Made by a program: the position numbers and the translations under genes. DNA of 64,000 nucleotides from Amyelois transitella (lineage: Eukaryota; Arthropoda; Insecta; Lepidoptera; Pyralidae), in contig NC_083510.1 in NCBI RefSeq assembly GCF_032362555.1, forward strand, positions 5,855,501-5,919,500. The letters are read 5' to 3'. The notes under the pieces were generated by a model. It saw only the letters and a list, made by a program, of their open reading frames with translations, was not told where the DNA came from and did no database searches. Shown one piece after another: positions 10,554 through 24,200 of this stretch (positions are counted from its first letter, which is position 1; each line of letters opens with the position of its first letter).

Positions 10554-12295
10554 ATTTTCCTGTGCCGGCGGACCTAGCAAGAGGTATTTTTGTTTTATTT
10601 TATTATCCAATTTAAAGTTACATTTTCTTGTTTCTGTTAGAACGAGCTTAGTTTACTTTCTGGAAGTATTATTACATAGCAATTCTCCGTGCCATTACAT
10701 TTTTATGGGTTTCCTTTGAAAAAGGAAGATTTTACTTTTAACACATATTTTGAAAAATATCTTTTATCTGTTTTGAATCCACTGCTTCAAGAATATCTAC
10801 TTGTCTAAAATGTGTCTGCATTAGATATTCTTGAAATTTGGGAAGCCCTAATGTCGCCCTAGGTCACACAGAAAGCGCTTTTTCCTGTTAGATACCTTAC
10901 TTTATTACAAGTATTTTTGCAGCAATTTAACCGTCGTATTCCTTCCTTCAATCACATTTTTTAATCAATTAAATCCCTAATGGTGACGATATTTGGATTA
11001 AAGATTTGATTTAGTACAAACTCGTATGTATACAAACCATTTCTTTTTTGGTAGGTGTATTGATTTAATTTTATTAATACGTATAACTTCTAATAGTACT
11101 CTATAGTCTAAGTCTAAACTAAGACAATATTCAGATTTAGGAATAAGCTTACAACTGAGTCGATATCAAATCTGTGGTAAGGACAGAGGTTTTTAGGCTG
11201 TGAAAAGGAAAGACAATGAAATAAGGGCAGGTTGTTAACGAAATGCTTTATTTAGAGAGTCTGTATTTATTTTTAGCTCACATGAAACAAATCACGCCTT
11301 AAATAAGGAGTTAAATAAATATGTGAAAAATATATCCTCTAATATACATAATGGGAACGTTAGTTGACTTTTCTTACACTAACCATTCTGTACGACCACG
11401 ACCACTCTGACAAGAGTGTAACGCATAAGAAGAAGAAGTTGACTTTTACTTATTAATATTACCAATCAGAATATTCCGTAGGCTCGCCTTGCTTTTCGTC
11501 AAAAATTCGCATTAGCTGCAATTTTTGATTTTGAAATTGAACCAAAATGTAAATAATTGCAATATATTTCTTGCACCTTAGCTTAACGAACACATCTTAT
11601 TTCTAAAAAAAATATTAAAAAAAAGCTAGAGTAGGCATTAATAAAAATTCCTTCCTGTTTTTACAAATAGCCTAAATTCTCTTTCAATTTTTGCTCTCAG
11701 AATTTGGAAAGCTTATTTTCGGCACCTCACATAAATTCTGAACTTAGGCGACTCAACGGAAATTACAGTTATTTCTCGTTCAAGCAGATACGGTATTATA
11801 AATCCTTACTTTGCTTGTATACCCCGTAATATCGCGACTTGTTTAATCTACTCCGGATAAAAAATATAATACACACCGATAAACTCTAATAAATGTAGTT
11901 CAGTATTAATTTAACATTATTTCGCTCCCAGAAGCTGAATTAACAAGAATGAATATTTTGTAGTTAAATACAAAGAATAAACAAGTGTTATATTATTTGG
12001 TGTAAATATAAAGTGAATTTGTATTATGTGGTATGTTGTGATGTGATGTACCTTAAAGAATACGTTTAGTTTGAGAATCTAAATTCTTAAGTATTCAAAC
12101 TTATATGTTATTTTTGTCCACAAATTCTTAGAGTACATATTTTACATAGTGATATATATAGATTATTCTAATGTAGTGTGTCTTTGTTGAGGTATATAAT
12201 ATATCAGTGATTAAATAAATCAAAATTCTTCCGATTCTTATATGTCACTTGGCTCAGAAATCATCTTATGAGGTAGTCGTTTACATCACAAAAAG
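10554..12295. other. Intergenic DNA between the two convergent protease genes
   Basis: This is AT-rich sequence without recognisable exons or complete mobile elements. It should contain the 3' untranslated regions of both convergent genes. No canonical AATAAA was found on the minus strand close after the stop codon at 12296-12298. Confidence 0.5.
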
Positions 12296-15200
12296 TCAAT
12301 CGAAGTACCGATCGCTCATAATACGCTTCATCCACGGCACATACCCCGCAGTCCTGGTATATATGCCATACTTCCCCCTCTTCCCGCAGCCGTCCCCAAA
12401 GCTCGTTATGCCCTGCGGACAAAAACGCTAATTTAAAGTATCAGTAAATTATTTTTAATTCGCAAAGCCGACAATCAATTTCAATTCACTGGGTTCATTT
12501 TGTTGGATAATAATGACTTACAACAGGAATCTTCGGGCTGTTTTCGTTGGGAATAATTGAGGAAAATGATGTTTTCAAAGGGAACAAACATTCCCTAAGT
12601 GTAATATTAAATTATAAAATCGACTACATTGAATCTTTAATTTTGATGTATCACGGACTAATAAAAAATCACTTGTATTTTCTGCTGCCTACTATCTGCC
12701 TACGTTATTCAAAAAGCTGCGTCGTCCATCACACGCTGTCAATGGAAAGGCTCGCTTTTTATGTCTACTACACATTTGCGCACCCCAAATTATATTTAGA
12801 ACAAAGTTATTTTCATAACACTGACTGACTTCATTAAAAAATCTACAGAATGTTATATTATAAATAGGTTCACATAAATTTCAGAAAATTAACACCTTAT
12901 CCTCAAATACTACTACTAGCTTTATCTCTATCCTCACAAGATTTAAAACATTTATAGTTTTTTACAATATCCAAAGAAAGATAGCAAAACTAATTTTTCA
13001 AGCTAAACTTCAAATTTGGTATTACCTGGTCTAGACTCGGAAAGGATTTTCCATGGCAAGGTAAATTAACGAGTTTATTCACATTACGCAAGCAGAGCGG
13101 CGAACCTACTCTTGTAAATAATAAGAAACGTACCTGTAAATAATATCTCATGTTATTATCCCGGCACAACAGCGGGCCGCCCGAGTCTCCTGCGCAAGAG
13201 TCCCTTCTTCCGCGACCCGCGCACACCATGTTGTCGGTGATAGCGTACTGCCAGTATGAACGTCTGCACACACCTTGCTGAATAGTAGACACCTTTGGAA
13301 AACCATTTCTTTATTCTCCCTATCATAGAAAACTTATCCATGCAGTAGGTGGATCGACATATTCCCATGGTGGGACAACTAAGCTCATTTCGTTAGTACT
13401 TATATCTACTATATATAGTCCCACTGGACTACTGGGACAAAAGCATCTCACTTGTCCCACCATAAGACAACACCATCAGATTAGTAAGATTGACCAAAAT
13501 TGTCATTCGTTTTGTTTTCATATATTGTATAATTCTGGATATTAACGTTAAAACGAACAAAAACTTTAGTATTATTATTTTACTTAAAACTAGCGACCCG
13601 CCCCGGCTTCGCACGGATGCACAGCCGATACTAAATATGTCTCTATTAGAACTAACTAAAGGACCGCCCGCAAAGCGGCTAAGTCTTGCTCCCGGCAAAA
13701 GTGTCACTTCTGCCTGCAGTCCCGCAGTGCAACCTGTTGTTTTAGGATACATAACAAAATTATTATAGAGCTTCTCTATAAATTTCACCACAACTTCAAA
13801 ACCAAACGTCCAATTTTAATCATTCAAAGACCAAATATTATCTACATAAACTGTACTTATTGATGAAATTATTTATTTTGATAAGGATTAATAGCATGAG
13901 TAAAAAAAACGCGTTTAAATGTAGACCAAAAAAATTCAAGTTTTTTAAATAAAAATGTGGTTGTTGTGCCTCACTCGACATAGATAGGTATAGTGTGTCG
14001 CGGACTTTTTTGTAGATATTTATAAGATCTACAATTAATTAAAACATTTTACGGCTCTATCTTTTGTAGTTTAGGCAGCGTACGCAAAATAAGTAACTTT
14101 TTGGTTGATTTTTTCAGTTTGTGTTCGAAAAATCCAAATATATTACGGAACCCTATTTTTTTCCAAAATAAAATATAGCCTATGTTACTCGTGGATAATG
14201 TAGCTTTCGAATGGTGAAAGAATTTTTAAAATCGGTCCAGTAGTTTTTGAGCCTATTCATTACAACCAAACAAACAAAGTTTTCCTCTTTATAATATTAG
14301 TGTAGATAAAAGAAGGCCCATAAGATTTCAGTAAGAACAATAATTAAGTATCTGCCGTCTGTCACTCTATCGGTGTTCAATTTTCTTTCGTATTACTAAA
14401 CGGATTTACCGCAGTAAATATGTGGACGAATAAGTTTTACTCGCGATTAAAAAATGAGCTTTTCACTTATTGTGATTGTTTACATAACTACGTACCTCAA
14501 TAATTTCGACTTCAACATTTTGTATGACGCAGCTGTATACTGTATAAATTTAACAATTCTCGACACAGCTGCGCAGAATTGTTTCATTAGTGTAATTAGT
14601 AAGAGCTTCTTTTATTCTTGTATAATTATTCATTTTACCCTCCGACTTACAAAAGGGGTAAATAAGTTTGATAGATCTTGTATTTGTCGATGGTATTGTA
14701 ACATCATGAACTTATGTATTTCAATGTAATTTTTCATGTTTTTTTATTCGAATTACGCAATCGTTTATTTTATAGAGTATTGCAGAAATACATATACCTA
14801 AATAGGCCAATTTTGGTGATAGTGATATCAAATGGTATATATATTTTTTTATATTTTCCTCAAATTGCGTATCTACCTAATATATAGACAAAGGGCTTAT
14901 AAATATTGATATTTCTATTGTACTATAACTTGTAAGTATTATCATCGGCTCCTAAGACACGGAATCAAAATGTACGGATTTTATCATTTCCATCCTAGTA
15001 TATGTTAAAATAATTAACCTTTACCTATATTGTTTCCTTTGAAGTTACGAGGGCCAGAGTAACTTAACAGGCTGTCAAGTGACTCTTTGGAAACTTGACA
15101 TTTAAATTAAGCTAGGAGCAATTAAAAGCCTCACTGATCATTAGCATTTCGAAAATAAGGTCGAGCTTACATTGAGTGATATAATTACGTTTTCTGTAAG

Positions 15201-18200
15201 ATTTTATCGCATAATAATTTGATCTGTAGAAGGATTACTCAAAGACTTAAAATATAGTTAGACTTTTAACCTGATAACAATTTATTGATATTTTTTGGTA
15301 ACAGCCGAGGTAATGGTTGTTTTTAAAAATTACCTCATTTTAGTCAGTAAAACAAGTAGAAAGTCTTCCTTTCTTTTGTTTTTTCTTCAATGAACTTCAT
15401 GAAATAGTGTGAATTCCAAAATTGTATAGTTGTAACAAAATACGCACATAACGCGAACAACTTTAATCTTTTATAAAACACTGAACTCCACTGCTTAGAA
15501 GCCATCTTAGAAAACTCAAAAGAAGCGGTATCGCAATAATGCTTCCTATATAAAATCGTATAAGTTTAAGTACATAGATTTATATTTATTTTACCTGAGC
15601 TTCATGCAACACTCTAGTGCCGTGCAAGTCGGTCGCTCTTCGTTTCCCCCAGCCCAGTATAACGCAGGTAGTGTGCGGAGGCAGTGCCTGACCAGGGTCA
15701 GGGAGGCAGGCGATTCCGTGGCCTAGATCAGGTCGGGCTGGTACTGGTAACCTAAGTACAGAATAAAATAAAATATAAATGTTGAAGAAAAAGAGATTAG
15801 ACCATTTAATAAAATAAAAACACCCCATACTCGTAAATACAACTTGAGAATTTTGGGAAGGTTCATAATAAATCAGTATACTGAGCGTCTAACAGACAAT
15901 GCATAGCCCAAAACGCTGGGTATACAGCCTTAAAATTTGGTATGAAGGTTTCTTATGTGGTCTAGGGGAGCACTTAGAAAGTATTTTACCGAAATTCTCG
16001 CGGGAACGTAAATAAGCGAGATTTTTCGCGGGCGTCCTGTAGTGATGTGTAACTGACCACGACTGGTCTCTCAAGAGCATAAGACAAAGAGGAGAAATAA
16101 ATAAAAAATAGGTCTTATTTTGGTTTATAAAATATAGATCTAAATCACAAAATGACGACGAAATGACTTGATGAAGGGGAAAAAGGACAATCGGCAGATT
16201 AATAGCACTCGTGATAAAAGATGTATCCATTGGGCGCTACCAAAAATGGTTGGTAATAAATCGGGTTTTTCGTTTTATTTTCCCGCTCACTCATAAAGCA
16301 ACAGGGCAACTGTAAAGAGCGGCCAAGTGCGTGTCGAGCCAAGCGCATTGCTGCCGTTAGATGCCCAGTTTTCCCACCAGAGTAAATAAAAGTATTTTTA
16401 CGAGTAACTAATACATATTTTTCTGTAATGGTACTTTTTGTAAATGATCGTGTAAATGAAATTCTGATTTAAATATGAAGAGGAAGTGTGGTTCCTGGTA
16501 CCAATTATAATAGTCACTATTGTAGTAACTCCGAAAGTTTGGTTTTATGACTAAAATTGAAAATTAATACAACGATTGGTTGCCTTCGCTGAAATTGTAA
16601 TTTAAATATGGCGAATCAAAAAAGTATTGAGAAAAGATCTTATTATATTACAATTAATAAATATGCAATTGAATTCGTAAAATTCAGATTTCATTTTCAT
16701 TATGGCTAACATTTTCATTATGGCTAATTCCAAAAGAGACTTTGCATCTAGAAAATTAAATTCTAGGGATTAATTTAATAAAGGAATTTAAGAATTGCGC
16801 TCTACTGAATTGTATTCACATGAGTAAATTCTGCACAACATCGATTTTGCTAAGTAAGATTGGTAGGTATTGAAAAATTAATGAGCATCTGGACGTAAAG
16901 AATATGTTTGAACTATTGTACAGTTAGATCAATAAGGATATGAGGTTCTGCGGGACGTCTTTTATGTCGTCTAGCAAAAACAGAATGGCGAGAAGAAAAA
17001 TGGCGTCTTCTACTCGTCCAAGGTCCATCTCGAGTCAGTACGTTTCACTCAAACATTTTATTATGGTTGTAGTCAGAAATTTATTGAAATTAAAATTAGT
17101 TTTGTTAGGAATCCAGCAGACGGTTTATAAACATGGACTTCTTCTATACGATGCGCTAGCCACCTATTATAATTAAATTTTGATTTTAAATTTAAAATTT
17201 TCACTTTATCTCAATATTAATTTGAGATTCATTCGTTAAGTTAACCAGTCAAATGTGGACCTTGAGTCTTCTGAGTGTTATTGTCTAGATAAAGCATGTA
17301 GGCATGTCATACATTTTTATATATAAAAAAACGAACTAACCGTAGCATAGCAACATCATTGACCACCGTGTCGGGATCGTACTGCGGGTGTATGACGGCC
17401 TCCGTGACCCTCAACTCGACCTCGCCTCGGCCACGCGTCGTGAGGTCGTACTCTCCTAGCCTTATGTAAAGCCGCTTTCTCACACAGTGAGCCGCTGTCA
17501 CCACCCACCGGAGAGATATTAATGTACCTCCGCAAAATGCTTCCTGAAAAATAAGTATTTGTGAGCAAGCGGTCCGCCACAATTGTACATACTTACATGC
17601 ATAGCCTGTATCACCCATTTCATGATCGGTTAAGTATTTGATCCGATGATAAGCACTAACAAACAAACTGAGTTACAAAATTGACCTCTTTATTATATTA
17701 CTATAGTACAAATAGCTAACTTTCTGTTAAACTGAAATTTAAATTTTTCCCTTTTCTCTCCTTTAAAAGGACGTATGACCTTTCCAAGGTCTAAAATATA
17801 TTTGTACCAAGTTTCATAAAAATCGATTGGTTTAACTGTGCAGGGGTAACAAACTTAATTGTGCATTCTAATTTTAATTGAGACAACTACAACTTAGATG
17901 TGTGCGAGCAAAACTGCGGTATTAATAGCTAGTATTTTCTCTTTTTTTTCCTTTTAAGGAGTTGTTTGTCCGTTGCCAAATAATCTACGAAATAAGGCCA
18001 GAAAAACCCTGTTCTTTTATTTGTACATAAAACATCTCAGAAATGCCTGACACTTTTAGGTCACGTGGGATTTTTATACGGTTTATGAAGAACCTTCTTT
18101 AGGATTGTCTGTATGTAGCAGTCATTTTATTCGGAATATTTTAGAAGTATTGAATGAATCGTAACGATGTATAATTTTAAAAGATTAGCAATGCTTTTAA

Positions 18201-21200
18201 GCATAGGTATAACACCACTATACATAAGCATAACCTATATATAACATACACCTATATGTATATAAGCATAAGTACCTATTTTTTTTTAATCAAAGCTTTG
18301 CGTGATATTGTCAAAAACTTCTTTCTTTTTCATATACAGGTTGTTCTCGAACCGTTTATCTCTTTGCTTCTAATGAAACTAAAAGTCTAAAGCTTTAGAA
18401 AATTAACTTGAAGATTTATGTATTGGAAATTTTCCACATTAACCTAAACTATCTGATAGCAGCTTACCTATGCTACTTACCACGAAAAATAAAAGTGTGA
18501 AAAGCTTCTTTAAATAAACGTGTGAATGAAAGTTATAACTTAGTTACGATATACTAGTTTGCCAATTCATTTCCCATGTTGAGTGAACAAATACAACGAA
18601 AGCACTACGGCACGCCTAAATGGGAACGGGTACTTAATACGTTCAAACATTTGCTCTATCTAGTACGAGTATTAGAGAATTAATGGGAATATTCGCCAGA
18701 CTACTATAAATTACTCATTTTATCCGCTTGCTGTTCAAACTTCGAGTCAAACGAACACTTTGACTAAACGATAGTAACTTCGCCTAATAATATGATATAA
18801 TAGTTTGCTCTTTTGTCTCCAAGTGTACAATTTTAAAACGGTTTGCGTTAAACGCACGTGAATTTCCAAGTAACTAAATTTTAATTACAAAGGTTATTTT
18901 GACTGTAGACTATCAACATTAGAGAAAGAATCTTGGTTAAAAAATATTTGATTACAACGAAATAGTAATCTAAGACTTTGTGACATTGACAATGCTGGTA
19001 GAACCTATCATAAAATTTAGTAGGTACTTCATTTCATGTACCCTAAACGCCTGTAAAATTTAATATGCCATTCTAAAGTCTGCGTTGGTCTCTGGTCTTG
19101 TTAAAATTTAAAGGCTTAGATAGATCATAGCTTCAAAGGTAGATACAATTGTGAAGGATAATTTTGTCTTGTTCGAAATTGTTTTCGTACGGAAAACAAA
19201 TAAATTGTGCTTCTCTCGTACTAAACAAAACAAACAACGATCAACAATTTGGGTGAAACATCGGCCAGCGAGAAAATTGGCCGAACTGTGCACAACACAT
19301 AATGCAGTTAGTAGGCATATTACGAGAAAATCAATGTTTAGAGGTATAAATTGGCAGTTATTATTTAACTTTGACTATATGAATATCGTATAATGATAAT
19401 TTATGCAAGCGCCGTGGCGTTTCTCAACTGTCATAAACTTTTGTTTATAGCCATTTAGGTCGGTCGTTTTTGTATTATGATACCCGTCGTATCGTAAATA
19501 ACAACTTGAGATGCATTATAAAAAACAATAAAAGCAGCTCTTGAATTTCAAATAACTCTTACTTTCTTTTCGGCTCAACAGTAAAATACTAAAGAAGGTG
19601 AAGCGTAAAGATCTGGCATAAAGATGGTTAATGCTTATTTAATCTATCACTTTCATTAAAGTAGCCTTCTTGGCTATTTTACTGACTATAGGTACTATTA
19701 AATTAACTGCGCATATTCTTTCCTAGTAGCTATTTATTTATTTACGAATCCCTTTTCCTGTAGCAAAATTAAAGACAGACAGGGGAGCATCAATCCACTT
19801 AACCTCGGTCGGCTTCGTGAATCTTTTGAATGCCGTAAATAAAATAAACCGCTTCTTTCAAATTCTTGTTCATCAGTTTGTGATAAAAAAGATATCCATT
19901 TTAATTAATATAACAATAATAGAACCTGAAACAAAAGTTCGCGAGCGAGATTCCATAGGTAGATACACCCGATGAGAACAAAAACCCTCGACTGGCGTCC
20001 AAATCACAAAGGGGAGATTTGCGGTTTGTTGTAATCTTTTTTCTGGGTGGATCATTTTTAGACTTTAATATGAGAGACAGACCAATTTATTTGACGTATT
20101 TTAATGTTTATTAGCCTTTTAATCTCTGGACTAGCTTTGTCAAGTAGAAATATGTAACTCGGTATATAAGAACGGGAAACAAAGAATTTTTATGAATTAT
20201 TTTATATAAAAATGTACTTGACGTATTAGCGTAATGACACACAATTTGAGCTATGCATCAATATGACAACTTTTAATAACGCTTCTGAATAATAAATCTA
20301 TCTTTCTCTCTTCTTCGCTTGTGCTTCAATCGTACGCCCAGCCATTACGTTTCGGGGCCTCCGATTCGAAAAAATACATACCTTATACCGGTTGAGCACA
20401 GCGACCTGCCACGGCCACTTGCCAGGTATGGTGGGTCTCCCACCTATAATTCTGACCATCTGCTGCATTCTCGCTCGCATCCTCATTGCAGGAGATCCTC
20501 GGATTCGTCCAATTTTCCCACATGGCGGCATCGTGGTTCTAGATACCCTTGTGTCTTCTCGGTGTAATGCTGTCACTGGACGTGGCATCGTTTCTACTAC
20601 GCTATACCCTGAAATTTTGGGAATTTTATGTAAACAATAGCGGCCCACCACGACTTCGCCCGTAGAACATTTTTAAAAGTTTTTAAAACTCGCAGATAAC
20701 TTTATAATTGTGCAAAATAATTTAATTTTTCAGTTTCAGTATTTCGAAAGATTAGCCTTTACAAGCAATTAATAATTTACCTATTTATATTAGAAGTCTT
20801 TCATTACTAACTAAAAAGTCAAAGCGATATTTTGGATAAAAATGTTCACCAGGTGATCATTAGTTGATGACTATGAAAGATGAGTAGGTCCGTAAGTAAT
20901 CAGTACATGTAGCTAGTTATTGTGCAAACGAGTTTGATTCAGTTGAATGAGGAACACGTGAGCAAAGAACCATTAAATCAAAATTGAGGAAAACTGTGTA
21001 TAATTTACTCATTAAAGTTTAAAGGAGTTGGTTTGTTATTACAAATACGTATATACGAACTTTGAGAATCTAAAGCAAACTTTTAGAATGTGTTTATTTC
21101 AACGTTGTAAAATTAACATACATGCATGCACATAATCACGCATATATCCCCTGCGGAGTACAAAGAACAAAGAGTCGCCTTTTAAACGTGTAAACAATAT

Positions 21201-24200
21201 TTCTATTCATTTTCAATAGGAAATTAGACTGAAACAATAAAATTATTATAAAAAAACTTAAGTTACTACCTATATACATATGCAAAAATGTATTATATAC
21301 TTTGACACATTTTTCTTAATATTATTTATCTAAAAATTCATCCAATTTTATTGAAAAATATAGCGAGAATGTTTGTAGATTTAGGATTTGTTTCCTACGA
21401 GACAGGCTGTTTTCTGTTATATTTACTTTTGTCTGTCCCTTTTATTGGGTTTCTATTAATATAAAAAAATGTATTTAACTTATGTATGCTTTTCCAAAAT
21501 CTGAGAAAGAAGTTTGTTGTTAATTAAACTCTAATAGACAAAATCTTTGCAATACACTAGGTATATCTCTCGTTATTTTATTCTCGATTTCATTCTCAAC
21601 TATTGCCCTCAAATCTTGGAACTCGAGCATGACATGCACGGGTTTCAGTTTGCAGATCTGTTCACAGTATGCATTTGTAATACTTTGTATACTGTAAACA
21701 TATTAATCTAGGTATATGTTAATTATTATACTTGTAAAAAGCATTATAACGTTATTTACATGCAAAATAAGTTTATTTAACGAGTCTTTTGTTATAGGCA
21801 CAAAATACAATGTAGAATTTGTTAGCTAAGTACCTATGTGAAAGATCACCTGGGTCCTTTCTCTTCTGCATCCTACCGCGGATCCAATGTTGACAGAAAC
21901 TACCTTCCAAGTAGCAGTAAGCGGATTGCCTCAAAACTTTCTTCCCACAAAGAACCGGCCTTTGACAAAATCTGATGAAGACAAAAAAATAAAATAACTT
22001 TCTTTGAAGGCAGTAAAAATACAACACAATGATGCCTAACATTTTCATTCAAAATCATAAAATATTTTTTGAACAAAGAAAGTTCATGCACTTATAGCAA
22101 CCTTTGACTTTACTTGTATGTCTTCGTAGGCCACGCGGCGTATATAAAAATAAAAAAAACCTATAATTATTGTTGTACCGAAGTTGACCCTAGGTGAACC
22201 ACCTTGGTGTTCCACGGGTCAGAAAGGATTAAGTCAAGGCAGAGTTCTATCTGGTGATAAATTTATTAATTCATGAGAAAAAGTATTCGATTTACATTTT
22301 CCTTCAAATAGGAATATTGAACCAGCTTTTTGATTCAATAAAAAAGCAGCAAATAATATTCCTTAGAACTCCGTACCTTCGTCTAACAGTAGTGCATTTC
22401 TTTGAACAGGGGCTCCACGAAGTCCACGGAGAGAAACCACGAAATCTTTTCTGAACTTCGTTTGAATTCATTTGGCGTCGCATCTGACAAAAGAAAATCA
22501 TTTTTTTATTAATTAATGAACTTAATTCATACAAGACATACAATACAAACTTAACAATTGCTTAAATCTTTCGGGGCTGCCAGATCGCCCTGTCCACTCC
22601 GAAAGTTATGTCAAATGCCGAATTATATGTGATATTTGTCGAAATTTGTTTGGATAGAAATTAAAACTGCACTTTCTTAAATAACTCACTAAACTCATAT
22701 TTTAAGTATTTGGTTTATACATTAGGTATTAATTATCCATGACATTATTAAAAGTGTACTAAATTAGATACATTCACTATTGTAACATGTAACATGCGCG
22801 ATTCTCTCTGTTCAAATATTTTTTTCAGTATTCTATTTCTGTACTTTTTTTATTAGTGGCCAGCAGTACCACTTCCAAATTATTGTACAAGTTGTAAGAC
22901 GCAAAGACTAATTTAGCTGGATGACATAAAATATGAAACATCGAACAATCAAAGTTGGGAGTAATAAAAAGATCTCAAGGTCCCTTTGCCAAATCATTTC
23001 ACAGTATGTATGGAAAATATCACAAACGACTCAATATTAAACTTAAGCCATTCCAGACAGAATCTCACAATGTTTACACGAGAATACATTCTATCTAGTC
23101 TGTAGAGTTGAGTGAACGGGGCAAAGTTCATAAGTAAAGAGAAATCTGTTAAGAATATATTTATACTTACTTCTGTTTAGTTTATAGAATCAAATAAACA
23201 GCGATCTTTACGTTTACACATTAAAATAACTTTAAACAACATAGGTTTCTAAATTCAAAGAAAATACATCTGCTGTTTACGCGAATAATTAATTATAATT
23301 TACCTTTCATTTAAATTCAAGAATCGTCTTATTCCAAAATCCTTGGAAGCTTGGTCAGAATATGAAATAAGTCTTTCGCAGCGGAAGAGTAATCATGTCG
23401 ATGTGTAACACTTTATATACTTTTAAGAGATAAGTGTGATAAGCCAAATGTTAAGGTAGGTATTTTATGAAGGTTTTAACTCTTCACAATTGAGATGCAT
23501 TCCTTTTAAGCTGAATCAAATACTTACTAGGCACTTAAATAATCATAAACAGATTCCTATAGTTCTTATCCAAATCTCTATTTATTGACCTTGACTTCAA
23601 AACTTGGGTCTCATTTGTAGGTATATAAGATATACTTAGGTAAGATGGTGTGAAAATATTCGGCCATTTTTTACGTTCGTCTCCCTTTAACCCGCTGTGG
23701 AAAATTTGCAAGTTATTTGTTAGGTAGGTGTTGTTCATTATTATAGTCGGTTCTTACGACTACTTACTTACGAGGTATAATTAGATCACAAAAATAGAAA
23801 CAACTTACGCCATGTATGTGCAAAACTTCTTCTCGAAAATTTCGGTGCGTTGGCCGTGTTTCGTCTTCTGCACAACTGTAAACAAATATGAGGCATCTTA
23901 CTGTATTATATAAATATACGAAATTGTATCATCTCTCCGACTGTTTGTAAATATCAATGTGTTCCGTATTTAGTTCCATAATGAAACAACTCACTTTCTA
24001 AACGTTATGCTATAGTAAAGGAACTATTTATATTCCATACTAGCATTTAGTCCTGATTATGATCGGATCTTAGGTAATATTTAGGGTTCACATAAGATCA
24101 AGACCCAAGAGTATGAAGGTGGCTCTGAAAGGGAAATTTCACCCAGTTTTTCTTACATCGTGCCGTGTGGTTCCCAGCACCAATAAAAAAAAGAATAGGA

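Noticed and set aside
13490..13768. 92-residue plus-strand open frame
   Set aside because: It lies partly in the interspersed repeat at 13589-14307 and resembles no protein.
15889..16230. 113-residue minus-strand open frame
   Set aside because: Its composition and phrases such as TTCTCGCGGGAACG suggest repeat debris in an intron. There is no domain and no matching splice phases.
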